In this document: positions 1 through 8,826 of the stretch, one piece after another
How positions within the stretch are numbered: position 1 is the first letter of the stretch
Layout of the letters: each line of letters opens with the position of its first letter
NCBI GenBank assembly: GCA_963769765.1
Contig: CAVYNA010000003.1
Location: 1 to 64,000 of the forward strand
Source of the DNA: Bog-756 sp963769765
GTDB taxonomy: Bacteria; Actinomycetota; Acidimicrobiia; Acidimicrobiales; RAAP-2
Direction: 5' to 3'
DNA length: 64,000 nucleotides
Notes under the pieces: model-generated
The model's input: only the letters and a program-made list of their open reading frames with translations
What the model was told of the DNA's origin: nothing
Database searches by the model: none
Made by a program: the position numbers and the translations under genes

Positions 1-350
1 GTATCTGATCCCCTCGTCATGCTGAACTTGGAAACTACGTTTGAGATCGGCAGCCAACTTCTCCAAGGCGTCGATCTCGCCGTAGTGGATGAACAAAGCA
101 ACGATCCAGGCTTCTATGTGTGCCCTGGCGAGCAGTCGAAGATTGATTTCCCGACCTGCAACGCCTGCCAGGTCAAGATCGGCTAGCAGGACGCAGCAGT
201 GCCACAGTGCACCTCCCGCATGCACGCGCACGGAGACGACGGTTTGTCCAGGAGTACCCAGACGTCGCTCCGCAGGGCATCGTCGACTTCAGTGACGAGA
301 GCTGCGATCAATCCCGAGAGTTCATTGTCTTGCGGTTCATCGAGGAGCAC
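1..350 (-). pseudogene. Frameshifted hypothetical gene running off the left edge
   Basis: Reading leftward from a GTG at 350 (preceded by GGAAGA as a possible ribosome site) gives a protein-like stretch beginning VLLDEPQDNELSGLIAALV. This frame ends at a stop near 181, but from about 263 a neighbouring frame continues as convincing protein (QTVVSVRVHAGG, later ARAHIEAWIVALFIHYGEI) to position 1 without a stop. The simplest reading is one gene with an indel near 255-265, truncated by the window edge. I do not recognise the family. It is divergent from the HTH gene at 393. It could be real decay or a sequencing indel. Confidence 0.5.
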
Positions 351-392
351 TCTTCCGACCGTATCTGACGGCGTTGGTTGCGATCATGGGAC

Positions 393-758
393 ATGACCAA
401 CCATGACTTGCCTCTGACCGCCTACGAACTCCGCGAGATCCTCGCCGATGCCCTCACTGGTGCCGCTCAAGCCCTCCGTCGTCCACAATCGAGGCCCGTA
501 CCTCACCATTCCGCACTGATCGAACCGAGTGAAGCACAGCTCGGGGCGGTGCCGACCGGGCGCCTTGCGTTGAGCCTGTCCGAGGCAGCCGAAGCACTTG
601 GTGTGGGGCGGACGACGGTCTACCGACTGACCTCAAGCGGTCAGCTGCCGTCGATCCAGATTGGCAAGCGGCGTCTCATTCCGGTTCATGTTCTCGAAGA
701 GTGGATTCGCGTCTTGCTACCGCCGCTGGAGAACCGTCACATTGATCGCCATCATTGA
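393..758 (+). CDS. Excisionase-type helix-turn-helix DNA-binding protein
   Basis: Small protein of 121 residues. The C-terminal half carries a MerR/excisionase-type winged HTH: SEAAEALGVGRTTVYRL at about residues 63-79, then GKRRLIPVHVLEEWI at 91-105, the usual pattern of proteins that bind DNA next to a recombination or promoter site. The ATG at 393 is preferred over an in-frame TTG at 378; neither has a strong ribosome site. It is the only intact reading frame in the first 4.4 kb and lies 65 bp upstream of the broken gene at 823, on the same strand. From family knowledge it could be an excisionase or a local transcription regulator; no integrase is visible nearby, so regulator is the better guess. 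Confidence 0.7.
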   Translation: MTNHDLPLTAYELREILADALTGAAQALRRPQSRPVPHHSALIEPSEAQLGAVPTGRLALSLSEAAEALGVGRTTVYRLTSSGQLPSIQIGKRRLIPVHVLEEWIRVLLPPLENRHIDRHH

Positions 759-822
759 CAGGAACAGCGCATTCCCTCATAGTCGGGCTGAAGTGAAGTA
801 CGAATGCCAACTACCACCTGAA

Positions 823-1376
823 TATGGAGACGACCAATACGGGGGAGATCATCCGGCGATCTCTCCAACACTCGCCAGCCGCGAGGAATTTCTGGTTGGG
901 TTCAGATCCACGGGTGAACTCGAATCCGACATGACGGATCTGCTCATCGGCACTGGACAGCAGGAAGTCCTTGTGTTCTCTCGCCAGCACGGACTCTCGT
1001 TACGCGAGCTGGCTGAATCGATTCGCCACAGCCACCAGGACGAGCTTGCCAATCTCAAGCAGGGTGGTGAACCACTGTGGACAGAGAAGAACCGACCCTG
1101 GTCCTCCGACCAGACGAGCTTCTACATCCATCTCCGAGCTGGAATGCAAGGCCCTCGACTCGATCCTCAACCGGGACTCAGGGTCGTCTCGCCGGTCGGC
1201 AGCTTGAGCTTCGATAAGTGGCTGGGGAATCACTCACGCGTGTCAGGCTGTCCAGCGGGCAACCTGTCAGTATGGCCAAGAGATGGAGGCGGCGTGAGGT
1301 TCTCGAAGGCTTCGGGGTACAGAAGCGGAACACCAATAATTTGGCGATCCCCATCTCACTGAAGTCTTGGGTTTAG
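823..1376 (+). pseudogene. Multiply frameshifted gene of unknown function upstream of helicase
   Basis: No single frame is long, but protein-like segments follow one another on the plus strand: METTNTGEIIRRSLQHSPAA from 823, then EEFLVGFRSTGELESDMTDL in another frame, a Ser/Glu-rich stretch, SISELECKALDSILNRDSG in a third frame, ACQAVQRATCQYGQEMEAA, and a final VLEGFGVQKRNTNNLAIP ending at TAG 1374-1376. Joined, they make about 180 residues needing roughly four frame changes. The stop is 13 bp before the helicase ATG, so the two were probably one operon. The family is not recognised. The segment order is my inference; a re-read of this locus would decide it. Confidence 0.4.
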
Positions 1377-1389
1377 GTGGCGGACATTC

Positions 1390-4375
1390 ATGACCATCAA
1401 GAGAACAACTGTCGGGCGGAATCAGCTGTGGTGGCTGGATGAAGGCCCAGGAGCTCATGGGGTGGATCCTGCAGCCGTCGAGGTCGTTGAGACATCGTTA
1501 ACCGGTGGATTCAGATTCGCCGAGTCCATCGATGGGGCTCCCGGGCTGCGTGCACCTCAACTCGGGGCGCTCCATGCGATCCTGGCGCACAAGTCGCTTG
1601 AGTCGGATGAGCCCGTAACCATCGTTCTTCCAACTGGAACCGGGAAGACAGAGACCATGCTCGCTGCCTACTGCCACGAGCCAAGGCGAACGCTTGTCGT
1701 CGTACCATCAGATTCACTAAGGACTCAGATCGGGAGAAATTCATACCCAAAATCCTCCCAGAAGTAGGTGCTATCACCGGTACGTTTCTCACTCCGGTTG
1801 TCGGCATCCTGAAATCTGGTCTGGATTCGGTGGAAGGGTGCAACGAACTGTTCGCTCGGTCAACGTCGTCGTTGCCACCAGCGCAGCTCTCTCGAAGTGC
1901 GCCCCTGAGCCATGGCCCGCATCGTCGAAGGAACCCCTCAGCTCTTCGTTGATGAGGCTCACCATGTAGCTGCGAAGACATGGCAATCGATATCAGAATC
2001 CTTCTCAGGACGAACCATCGTTCAATTCACCGCAACGCCGTTTCGTGAAGATGGCCAGTATTTGTCGGGACGCATCGGGTACGCCTATCCGCTTCGCCTG
2101 GCGCAGCAGAACGGCTTTTTTGCAAACATCGACTACACCTCGATCACGGCGCTCGGAAATGCCGACAGAGCTGTGGCTGATGCGGCAATTGCTCGACTTC
2201 GTGCGGATCGTGAGGCTGGACTCGATCATGTCCACCAGGCTCGCGTTCCAATCGATCAAGCGAGCGGAAGCGGTCCTGGAGATATATGCAGAGGCAGCTC
2301 CAGATCTGAAGCCAGTACGAATCACAGCAAGATGTCGATGACCCGCCAGAAGGCCGCCCTTGCCGAGCTTCAGACCCGAAATTCCCTGGTAGTTGTGTGC
2401 GTCGACGTCGGGCGAAGGATTCGATCTCCCAGCATTGAAGATCGCTGCTATTCATGATCCGCATAAGAGCCTCGCAGTCACCTTCCAATTCATTGGCCGC
2501 TTTACACGAGTCGGTGGGTGGAGCTTGGGGCTGGAGTGTTTTTCTCCCACGCCAGCTTGGCGAAATTGACGACCGACTTCGCCGTCTCTACGGAGAGGAC
2601 TCTGATTGGAACTCCGTGATTCGAGACCTGACCTACGCGGAGGTGGAACAGGAGAAGGCTCGGAACGACTTTGAAGCGGGATTCGGGAACCTCCCCACTG
2701 AGGTTGCACTGAGAAGTCTCCAGCCGAAGATGAGCACCGTCGTGTTTCGATCCGAAGCAATCAAGTGGAATCCAAACGGCGTCTACGAGCTATTCGAAGA
2801 GGAGGGCTTGCTTACGAAACAGATCGCTGTCAATGATTCGGAGAGAGTCGTCTGGTTCGTGACGGCGGAGCAAATGCCGGTCCGCTGGGGTGATTTCAAA
2901 ACGTTTGCCGAAGTGACCCATCACCGGTACATCGTTCACTGCGATGTCGACAATGGGCTGATCTTCATCAATAGTTCGGACAACGATGGTGTGCACGAAG
3001 CGTTGGCCAAGGCAGTTGGAGGAGAAGACGCCGCCCTCATTCGAGGGGACGTTGTCTACAGAGTCCTCTCGCAGATTCAGAGGCGAATTCCAACGAACAT
3101 CGGGCTACTCGATGCAGTCAACCGAAATCGACGATTCTCCATGCTCGTAGGCGCCAACGTCCTGGACGGGTTCGGAACGACGGCCGCTCAAAAATCCAAG
3201 ACCAACATCTTCGCCCACGGTTACGCGAACAAGGCTCACGTCTCCTATGGCGCGTCGCAAAGGGAGGATCTGGAGCCACAAGGTTGCTCACAGCATTCTT
3301 GGCTGGGTGGAGTGGGCTCGAAATGTGGGGTCCATCGTCATAGACGAGAGCATCGACCTCACGACCGTCATGAGCGGTTTCAGAATCCCAAAGGCCGCCG
3401 TCGAGAGACCGGATCTTGTCCCTCTTGGTATTGAGTGGCCCCACACGCTCTCGTCGACGATGAGCGAAGGCCGACAGATTCGGTTTGACGGCGAAACGTA
3501 CGCTCTCATCGATGTAGAACTTGAAATAGCGAAATGGAGCGCCGAGGGACCGATCGAGTTTGTCGTCAGGTCAGACACCTGGACGGTGGGATACCAGATC
3601 AACTTCGACGAAGGCGGACCGAAGGTCAACCCAGTCGACGTGGATGCCGAAATGGTTCTGGCTAAGGGAGACGTACCTTTAAGCGAATTCACTGACAAAG
3701 AAAGGTCTCACCGTCTATTTCGAGAAGGAGGCACTGCTCAGTCCTGATGGGTACCTAATCCAGCCTGATCGAACTCGTCCTCGGTTTGCCGCACAGAGCC
3801 TTGAGGTTCTCGACTGGAACGGAATCGATCTCAGGAAGGAGTCCCAGGGCCCCGAGCGAGCCAACGATTCAGTGCAGTTCCGAGTCGCCGAGGCCCTCGC
3901 TGCCGAGGCCGATTGGGAAGTGATCATCGACGATGATGGACCTGGTGAGGCGGCAGATCTGGTGTGCTTGCGCCGTGATGGTGAGAATCACCTCAACCTG
4001 ACTTTGGTGCATTGCAAATACTCATCTGAAGATCAACCGGGGTCGCGAATTGGCGACCTCTATGAGGTTTGCGGTCAAGCGGCAAAATGTCATAAAGCCC
4101 GTTCGGAAGTCGAGGTCATTCTGCGGAAACTACTTCGCCGAGAGGAGAGACGGCAGGCTAGGGGCGAGACGGGGTTTGTTGTTGGGGGTGAACTCGATCT
4201 GATTTCGATCCTGGACAGTGCACGGATGCTTGATATAGAAGTCATCGTCGTGGTCGCTCAGCCAGGACTCTCGAAAGCAGCGATGTCGAATCCACAGGCA
4301 GAACTGCTTGCCTGTACTCAGCTATATCTGAGTGAGACCTATGCGTCGACCTTTCGTGTGCTGTGTAGCGAATGA
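1390..4375 (+). pseudogene. SF2 DEAH-type helicase with C-terminal nuclease-like domain, multiply frameshifted
   Basis: Segments in successive frames join into one protein of about 990 residues. In order: Walker A LPTGTGKTETMLA (about 1627-1665); the DEAH box in LFVDEAHHVAA (about 1942-1974); motif III VQFTATPFRED; motif V GEGFDLPALKIAAIHD and motif VI FQFIGRFTR (about 2410-2510); a long middle region to about 3700; and a C-terminal domain with GEAADLV followed by LVHCKYSSED (about 3940-4035), which resembles the D...(E/H)xK core of PD-(D/E)xK nucleases. Frame changes are needed near 1730, 1858, 1905, 2235, 2330, 2405, 2530, 3260 and 3705, but I see no nonsense codon inside the joined frame. 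Helicase-nuclease fusions of this type are common in anti-phage islands; that role is inferred. It is less GC-rich than the genes to its right. Confidence 0.65.
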
Positions 4376-4376
4376 T

Positions 4377-4823
4377 TCATTTGCGGGTCCTACCGTGTTC
4401 ATCCCTCATCTGAACCCCAGCGGCCAGGAGCGCGGCACGGATTGTGTTGGAGGCACAACCGATCCGGTCCGCCACCCGAGCCGTGGATAGCCCCGCCCGG
4501 TAGAGGTCGATTGCGAGAGCTACGTCGTGCTTGGGCAGTGACTTGAGCCGGATCGCCACTCCTCGCTCCTTGAGGTACTTCGAGACGGTGGTGTAGTGGA
4601 TGTCGTACTGGGCAGCCAGTTCCACGGTCGTGGACCCGCAGAGGTAGCTGGCCACCAGATCCTGCATCTGAGCCTCCGTCAGGTGGACCTTGCGGCGACC
4701 CCTCGGCGGGGCGGGTTTGGGGTGTTTCCGGGGCTCCCCCTTGTCCAGAACCTTGACAACCGACGCTATGACCTGCATAAACGAGGTCGGGCGGGGGTTC
4801 GCGAAGAGTCCGCTCAGCTCCAC
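4377..4823 (-). CDS. Helix-turn-helix protein, probably 5'-truncated by an insertion sequence
   Basis: The reading frame encodes a basic proline-rich stretch (KHPKPAPPRGRRKVHL) followed by two HTH-like repeats: TTVELAAQYDIHYTTVSKYL and STARVADRIGCASNTIRAAL. This is the arrangement of resolvase/transposase-associated or Psq/homeodomain-like HTH proteins. A GTG at 4823 and an ATG at 4778 are possible starts, neither with a good ribosome site. The IS481 left terminal repeat begins at 4831, only 8 bp upstream, so the insertion probably removed the original 5' end. Its stop is 1 bp beyond the end of the convergent helicase gene. It may be the DNA-binding remnant of a recombinase; the function is unknown. 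Confidence 0.55.
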   Translation of the reverse strand: MELSGLFANPRPTSFMQVIASVVKVLDKGEPRKHPKPAPPRGRRKVHLTEAQMQDLVASYLCGSTTVELAAQYDIHYTTVSKYLKERGVAIRLKSLPKHDVALAIDLYRAGLSTARVADRIGCASNTIRAALLAAGVQMRDEHGRTRK

Positions 4824-4830
4824 GCTGTTC

Positions 4831-6061
4831 TGTCTCGGGATTTCTGGGACAGACGAACCCTCAGACGGTAGTCCGCGTGATGGCCTGGTAGTCGACCGAG
4901 GGGTCGAGGGTGAGTCGTCGGAGGAGTTCGCCGTCCTCGGCGATGACCCGGACGTCCAGGTCGCAGACCAGGAGCAGAACGCGCCGGCCCTTGTGGGCCC
5001 GTCCGATCCCGATGTGGTGGAGCTTCGAGCGGTGGCGAAGGGTGACCACTCCGGTGGTGTCGACTTTGTCGTGGCGCACCTTGGTGGTTCGCGGTAGGGG
5101 TGTGCCGTCGAGGACGGGCGTGGCCCTATCGAGTGCCCGCCACGCCTGCATCGGGGGGCACCCTCGGGCCTGGTGCGGACGCTCCTCGTTGTAGGTGGTG
5201 ACGAAGCGGTCGATCTGCGCCTGCAGTGCCGGCAGGTCTTCGGCGAGCTGGTCGGCGGCGCAAGTACGCCTTCAGGGTGCGGTGGTAGCGCTCGACCTTG
5301 CCCTGGGTCTGGGGATGGTAGGGCTTGCCGTGCTTGAAGGTGATCCCGAGCGAGGCCAGCTCGATCTCGAGCCCGGTGGCCGCCCCCCGATACGCGGCGG
5401 TGTAGATCGCACCGTTGTCGCTGAGCACGCTCGCTGGCAGGCCGTAGGTGGCGGCGGTGTCGAAGAAGATGCGGACCACCTCGGGCGCAGTGGCCACCTC
5501 GACGGCCACCGAGGCCATGACCGCCCGGGAGTGATCGTCGATGAAGTTGACGATCTCGACGTGCGAGTCGTCTTCGAGGTGCCAGTGGGTCATGTCGGTC
5601 TGCCAGCACTCGTTGGGGAGTGCGGCCTCGAAGCGCTGCCAGCTCGAGCGGGGACGCTTCTGCGGCTGGGCGGTGACGAACCCCCGGCGGGAGAGGATCC
5701 GGTGGATCGTGGAGATCGCCGGCACGCCAAGACCCTGCTGGCCGAGGTGGTAGGCGATGGTGCGGGCCCCGGCGTCCAAGCCGAGCTCGCCGAGTTGCTT
5801 GCGCAGCACGACGATGGCGTCTTCGACCACCGGCGGGGTCTGGTTGGGTGGGGCCTTCGGCCCCCGCTTCTTCGGGACGAGTGCCGCAGCGCCTCCGGCC
5901 CGATAGAGCGCGACGTGGCGCTGCACCCACGACTTGGACCGACCCGTGGCTCCCGGCCACGTCGCGCACCGAGCGACCTTCGACGAGCACCGCCTGCACC
6001 GCGTAGAGGGCGAGATCCATGGGGACACCTCAGCATCAGGTGTCCCAGAAATGCCGCGACA
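4831..6061 (-). mobile_element. IS481-family insertion sequence with 21-bp terminal inverted repeats
   Basis: A single broken DDE transposase gene is bracketed by near-perfect inverted repeats: 4831-4851 (begins TGTCTCGGGATTTCTGGG) and 6041-6061, whose reverse complement begins TGTCGCGGCATTTCTGGG. Only two of the 21 positions differ. Both ends start with TG, as usual for this family, and the length of 1231 bp is typical. No clear target-site duplication is seen. A further TGTCCCAGAAA lies just outside the right end (6065-6075), which suggests an older, overlapping copy. Confidence 0.8.
4861..6020 (-). pseudogene. IS481-family transposase (integrase-core DDE), frameshifted
   Basis: The start at ATG 6020 gives MDLALYAVQAVLVEGRSV. 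After a frame change near 5950 the protein continues through the HTH (GRSKSWVQRHVALYRAGG) and a DDE core: D in CWQTDMTHWHLEDD, D in VLSDNGAIYT, and E in GKVERYHRTLKAYL. A second frame change near 5262 is needed to reach LQAQIDRFVTTYNEERPHQA and the C-terminal part ending at 4861. The three catalytic acids are present, so the family call is firm. Two frameshifts make the gene non-functional unless they are sequence errors. Confidence 0.8.
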
Positions 6062-6087
6062 TGGTGTCCCAGAAACTCTGGAACCTC

Positions 6088-6197
6088 AGACCTTCGCCTC
6101 CACGTCGTTGTCGGAATAACAACGTTTTCCCTGGTCAGAGGCGGCATTTCATTGGCAATTGCCAACCAAGGCAAATGGCAATGTTCGAACCCCGGCC
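6088..6197. repeat. Dispersed repeat, copy 1, next to the IS481 right end
   Basis: About 110 bp that align with 15698-15812: both contain CTCCAC, then TTGTCGGA, AACGTTTTCCCTG or GACGTTTTCCCTG, and end at GTTCGAAC. Read on the minus strand, both give PWL...RENVVI.PTT, so the similarity extends to a translated frame. The copy starts 27 bp from the end of the IS481 element. It may be a relic of a recombination site or of a shared gene end. Confidence 0.5.
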
Positions 6198-6275
6198 GTC
6201 CGTCACATTTCAGCAGGTCAAACCTTCGCGCCCGCATGCAACTGCAGCGGCGATGACACCGTGTGTGTCCGCCGG

Positions 6276-8678
6276 TCAGAGACCGAGGGGACGTTCACCG
6301 ATCACGGCCGCCTGTCGCAGATCGGCGATCTCGTCGGGCGGGACGCCGAGCAAACCGGTGAGCACATCCTCATTGTGCTGCCCGAGGAGCGGCGCTGGCG
6401 ACCGATACCAGCCCACCGGACCGCCCGAGAGTCGCATCGGCCATCCGGGATAGCGGTGCTCGCCGACGACGGGATGAGTCACCGGTTCCCAAAAGCCGCG
6501 GGCCTGCATCTGGCGGTCCTCGTCGATGGCGTAGGCGGGGACGACCGGCTGAGCCCCGGCAGCCCGGAGCGCGTCAAGGGCAGTGGCCAGCTCCAGATGC
6601 ACGCACCACGCTCCGATCTCCGCGTCGATCCGATCATGCGCTGCATGCCGTTGATCGAGGGTCGCAAGTTCCGGATCAGCGGACCACGATCGGGCGCCGA
6701 TGGCCTCGCACAGTGCCTTCCACTGCTCCTCGGTGGTCACCGACAGAGCGAGCCACTCGTCGGTCCCGGCGCACGCGTACACTCCCTGGGGCGCAGCCTG
6801 CAGGCAACGATTACCCGTACGGGTCATCAGCTCGCCGTAGGCCTCGAACTCGAAGATCTGCTCGGCTGAGACGTTCACGGCCAGGTCGATCATCGGCAGC
6901 TCGATGTGCTGGCCGCGACCCGTCTCCCGGCGCTCCTCCAATGCAGCAAGGACCGCGAACGCCCCGTGGACGCCGGCAAGTGGGTCGCACAAGCCGGGCG
7001 CCATCGGGGGCCCGCCGTTGTAGCCGGTGACGAAGGCCATGCCGGAGGCCTGCTCCATCGTTGTCGCGAAACCCGGCCGGCCGCGCCACGGTCCCGCCAG
7101 GCCCCACCCGGGCATGCTCAGCATCACGATGTCGGGGCGGACCTCCCGGATGTCGTCGTAGGTGAGCTCGAAGTTTTCCATAACGCGAGGTGTGAAGTTC
7201 TCGACGACGACGTCTGACTGGGCGGCCAGCTGGAGGAACAGCTCGCGTCCCCGGTCATCTCCGAGGTTGAGCGTTATACCGCGCTTGTTCAGGTTGGCTG
7301 AGAGGAACAGGTATCCCTGCTCCCACCATTGGTCGGTCTTTGGGGAGACGCTGACATTGAATCGCATCGAGTCGGGGCGCTGGATGGACTCGACCTTGAT
7401 CACGTCTGCGCCGAGGGTGGCTAGGTACTGGGTCGCGGCTGGACCGGCCCAGAACGCGGTGAGATCCAGAACCCTGACACCTTCGAGCGGTAAGCATTCA
7501 TCTCCGCCAAAACGACTTCTCGGCGACGCCGTGCGACCCGAACGGAAGGGCGTCGCCGCATGCTCACCCACGCTCGGAGCGGGAGCCACTGGGCGAGGCT
7601 CGGTTGCCGTGCTGAGGAACGCAGGGCGCGGGTGCGAGAACCCGCCCCTGGGATTACTGGTGAAGAGCCCGCGATCGACGAGCGGCTCGAAATGGGACAA
7701 CGTAGCCCCATTGAGGACTGGGGCAGCGGGTACGCGGAACATGGCTGCCCGTTCGACGATCTCTGCAACCTGGTGCTGCTCAGTCCACGCGTCGATGACG
7801 GGGCGCAACTCATCCTCGCGACCGACGCGGGCGCGGGTGCTGTCGAGCTTGGCGTCTTCGATGAGATCAGGGCGGTCGATCATCGCCAGGAAGTCGTGCC
7901 ACTGCTGCGCGGTGAGGGTCGTCAGCCCGACAAAACCGTCCTTACAGGGTTCGATGCCCGGAACCATTTCGACCGTCGCCCGCCGGCGGACGCCCCCGGG
8001 AACTGAAGCGGCCACCGATGGGTAACACACGAGCGTCACCGCCAGCGCTTCGAGGGTCGACACATCGACCAGTTCACCGTCGCCAGTGCGATCAAGGCGG
8101 GCACGCGCCGCCAGAGCGCCCGCTGCACCATAGGCGCCGGCGATCCATTCGCCGAGGCCGCCGCCGACGGCCAGCGGCTCGCCACGCCAGGAACCGTGGT
8201 TGTGTAACGAACCGGACAAGGCCTGAAGGAGGAAGTCGTTCTCCGACTGTCCGCTACGAGGGCCCGTGAGGCCGAAGGGCGTCAGAGACACAGCGGTGAG
8301 TTCGTGGTTCATCTCATGGACATAGGCGAAGCTGAGACCTCGGGCATCCAGTTGCTCGGCCAGTGAGCTGGTGACCATGATGTCGCTCGTCGCCAGCAAT
8401 TCGATCACCCGATCGTGGCCGGCGCTGTCGTCGAGGTCAGCCACGACGCTGCGCTGCCCGGCGGCGAGGAAACGGAACAGAACGCCGTCCGGGTCGCCAT
8501 CACGACCCAGTGACCCCGTTCGGGACCAGTGCCTCAGCGAATGGCCCCAGGGCGGCTCAACCTTCAGAACTTCGGCGCCGGCGTCGGCGAGCACCTTCGT
8601 GCAGTACGACCCGGCCAGATCATCGGAGAGGTCGAGCACCCGCATTCCGGCAAGTGAGTTCAGCGGGCCCCCGGTCAC
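6276..8678 (-). CDS. Tandem CaiB/BaiF (class III) CoA-transferase, two domains fused
   Basis: This 800-residue protein is two class III CoA-transferase units in tandem, each starting with the family signature: GMRVLDLSDDLAGSY at residue 11 and GVRVLDLTAFWAGPA at residue 400. The family moves CoA between acids and acyl-CoAs and commonly activates catabolic acids. The position of the catalytic Asp is Glu210 in the first half (VDVSTLEAL) and Asp598 in the second (ELPMIDLA), so the halves may not be equivalent. Fused homologues occur in actinobacterial terpenoid and steroid catabolism. The GTG start at 8678 lies about 6 bp beyond a TATTCT hexamer, which suggests a leaderless transcript; a downstream ATG at 8645 is the alternative. 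It is divergent from the Rieske gene across a shared operator pair. Confidence 0.9.
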   Translation of the reverse strand: MTGGPLNSLAGMRVLDLSDDLAGSYCTKVLADAGAEVLKVEPPWGHSLRHWSRTGSLGRDGDPDGVLFRFLAAGQRSVVADLDDSAGHDRVIELLATSDIMVTSSLAEQLDARGLSFAYVHEMNHELTAVSLTPFGLTGPRSGQSENDFLLQALSGSLHNHGSWRGEPLAVGGGLGEWIAGAYGAAGALAARARLDRTGDGELVDVSTLEALAVTLVCYPSVAASVPGGVRRRATVEMVPGIEPCKDGFVGLTTLTAQQWHDFLAMIDRPDLIEDAKLDSTRARVGREDELRPVIDAWTEQHQVAEIVERAAMFRVPAAPVLNGATLSHFEPLVDRGLFTSNPRGGFSHPRPAFLSTATEPRPVAPAPSVGEHAATPFRSGRTASPRSRFGGDECLPLEGVRVLDLTAFWAGPAATQYLATLGADVIKVESIQRPDSMRFNVSVSPKTDQWWEQGYLFLSANLNKRGITLNLGDDRGRELFLQLAAQSDVVVENFTPRVMENFELTYDDIREVRPDIVMLSMPGWGLAGPWRGRPGFATTMEQASGMAFVTGYNGGPPMAPGLCDPLAGVHGAFAVLAALEERRETGRGQHIELPMIDLAVNVSAEQIFEFEAYGELMTRTGNRCLQAAPQGVYACAGTDEWLALSVTTEEQWKALCEAIGARSWSADPELATLDQRHAAHDRIDAEIGAWCVHLELATALDALRAAGAQPVVPAYAIDEDRQMQARGFWEPVTHPVVGEHRYPGWPMRLSGGPVGWYRSPAPLLGQHNEDVLTGLLGVPPDEIADLRQAAVIGERPLGL

Positions 8679-8684
8679 TCGCCT

Positions 8685-8754
8685 AGAATAACGAGACGAA
8701 CCGTCTCACGCTAGTGGGCTCCAGTGTGCATGAGACGGTGTGACTCGTTATTCT
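8685..8754. promoter_or_regulatory. Divergent promoter with a paired palindromic operator
   Basis: Arms 8685-8708 and 8731-8754 form a 24-bp inverted repeat with 3 mismatches around a 22-bp spacer. Each arm contains GAGWC-N5-GWCTC (8693-8707 and 8732-8746) followed 2 bp later, outward, by TATTCT, a plausible -10. Centres are 39 bp apart. Each divergent gene (CoA-transferase leftward, Rieske rightward) thus has its own operator just upstream of its -10. A TetR-type repressor, perhaps the product of 11409-11999, is the obvious candidate binder (inference). Confidence 0.7.
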
Positions 8755-8826
8755 GGCCTCGGAGTGCCGGTCTGGCGCCAGGACAGGCGCCGAACCGGGC
8801 CAACGATTCGAGGGGGACGCGAGCTG

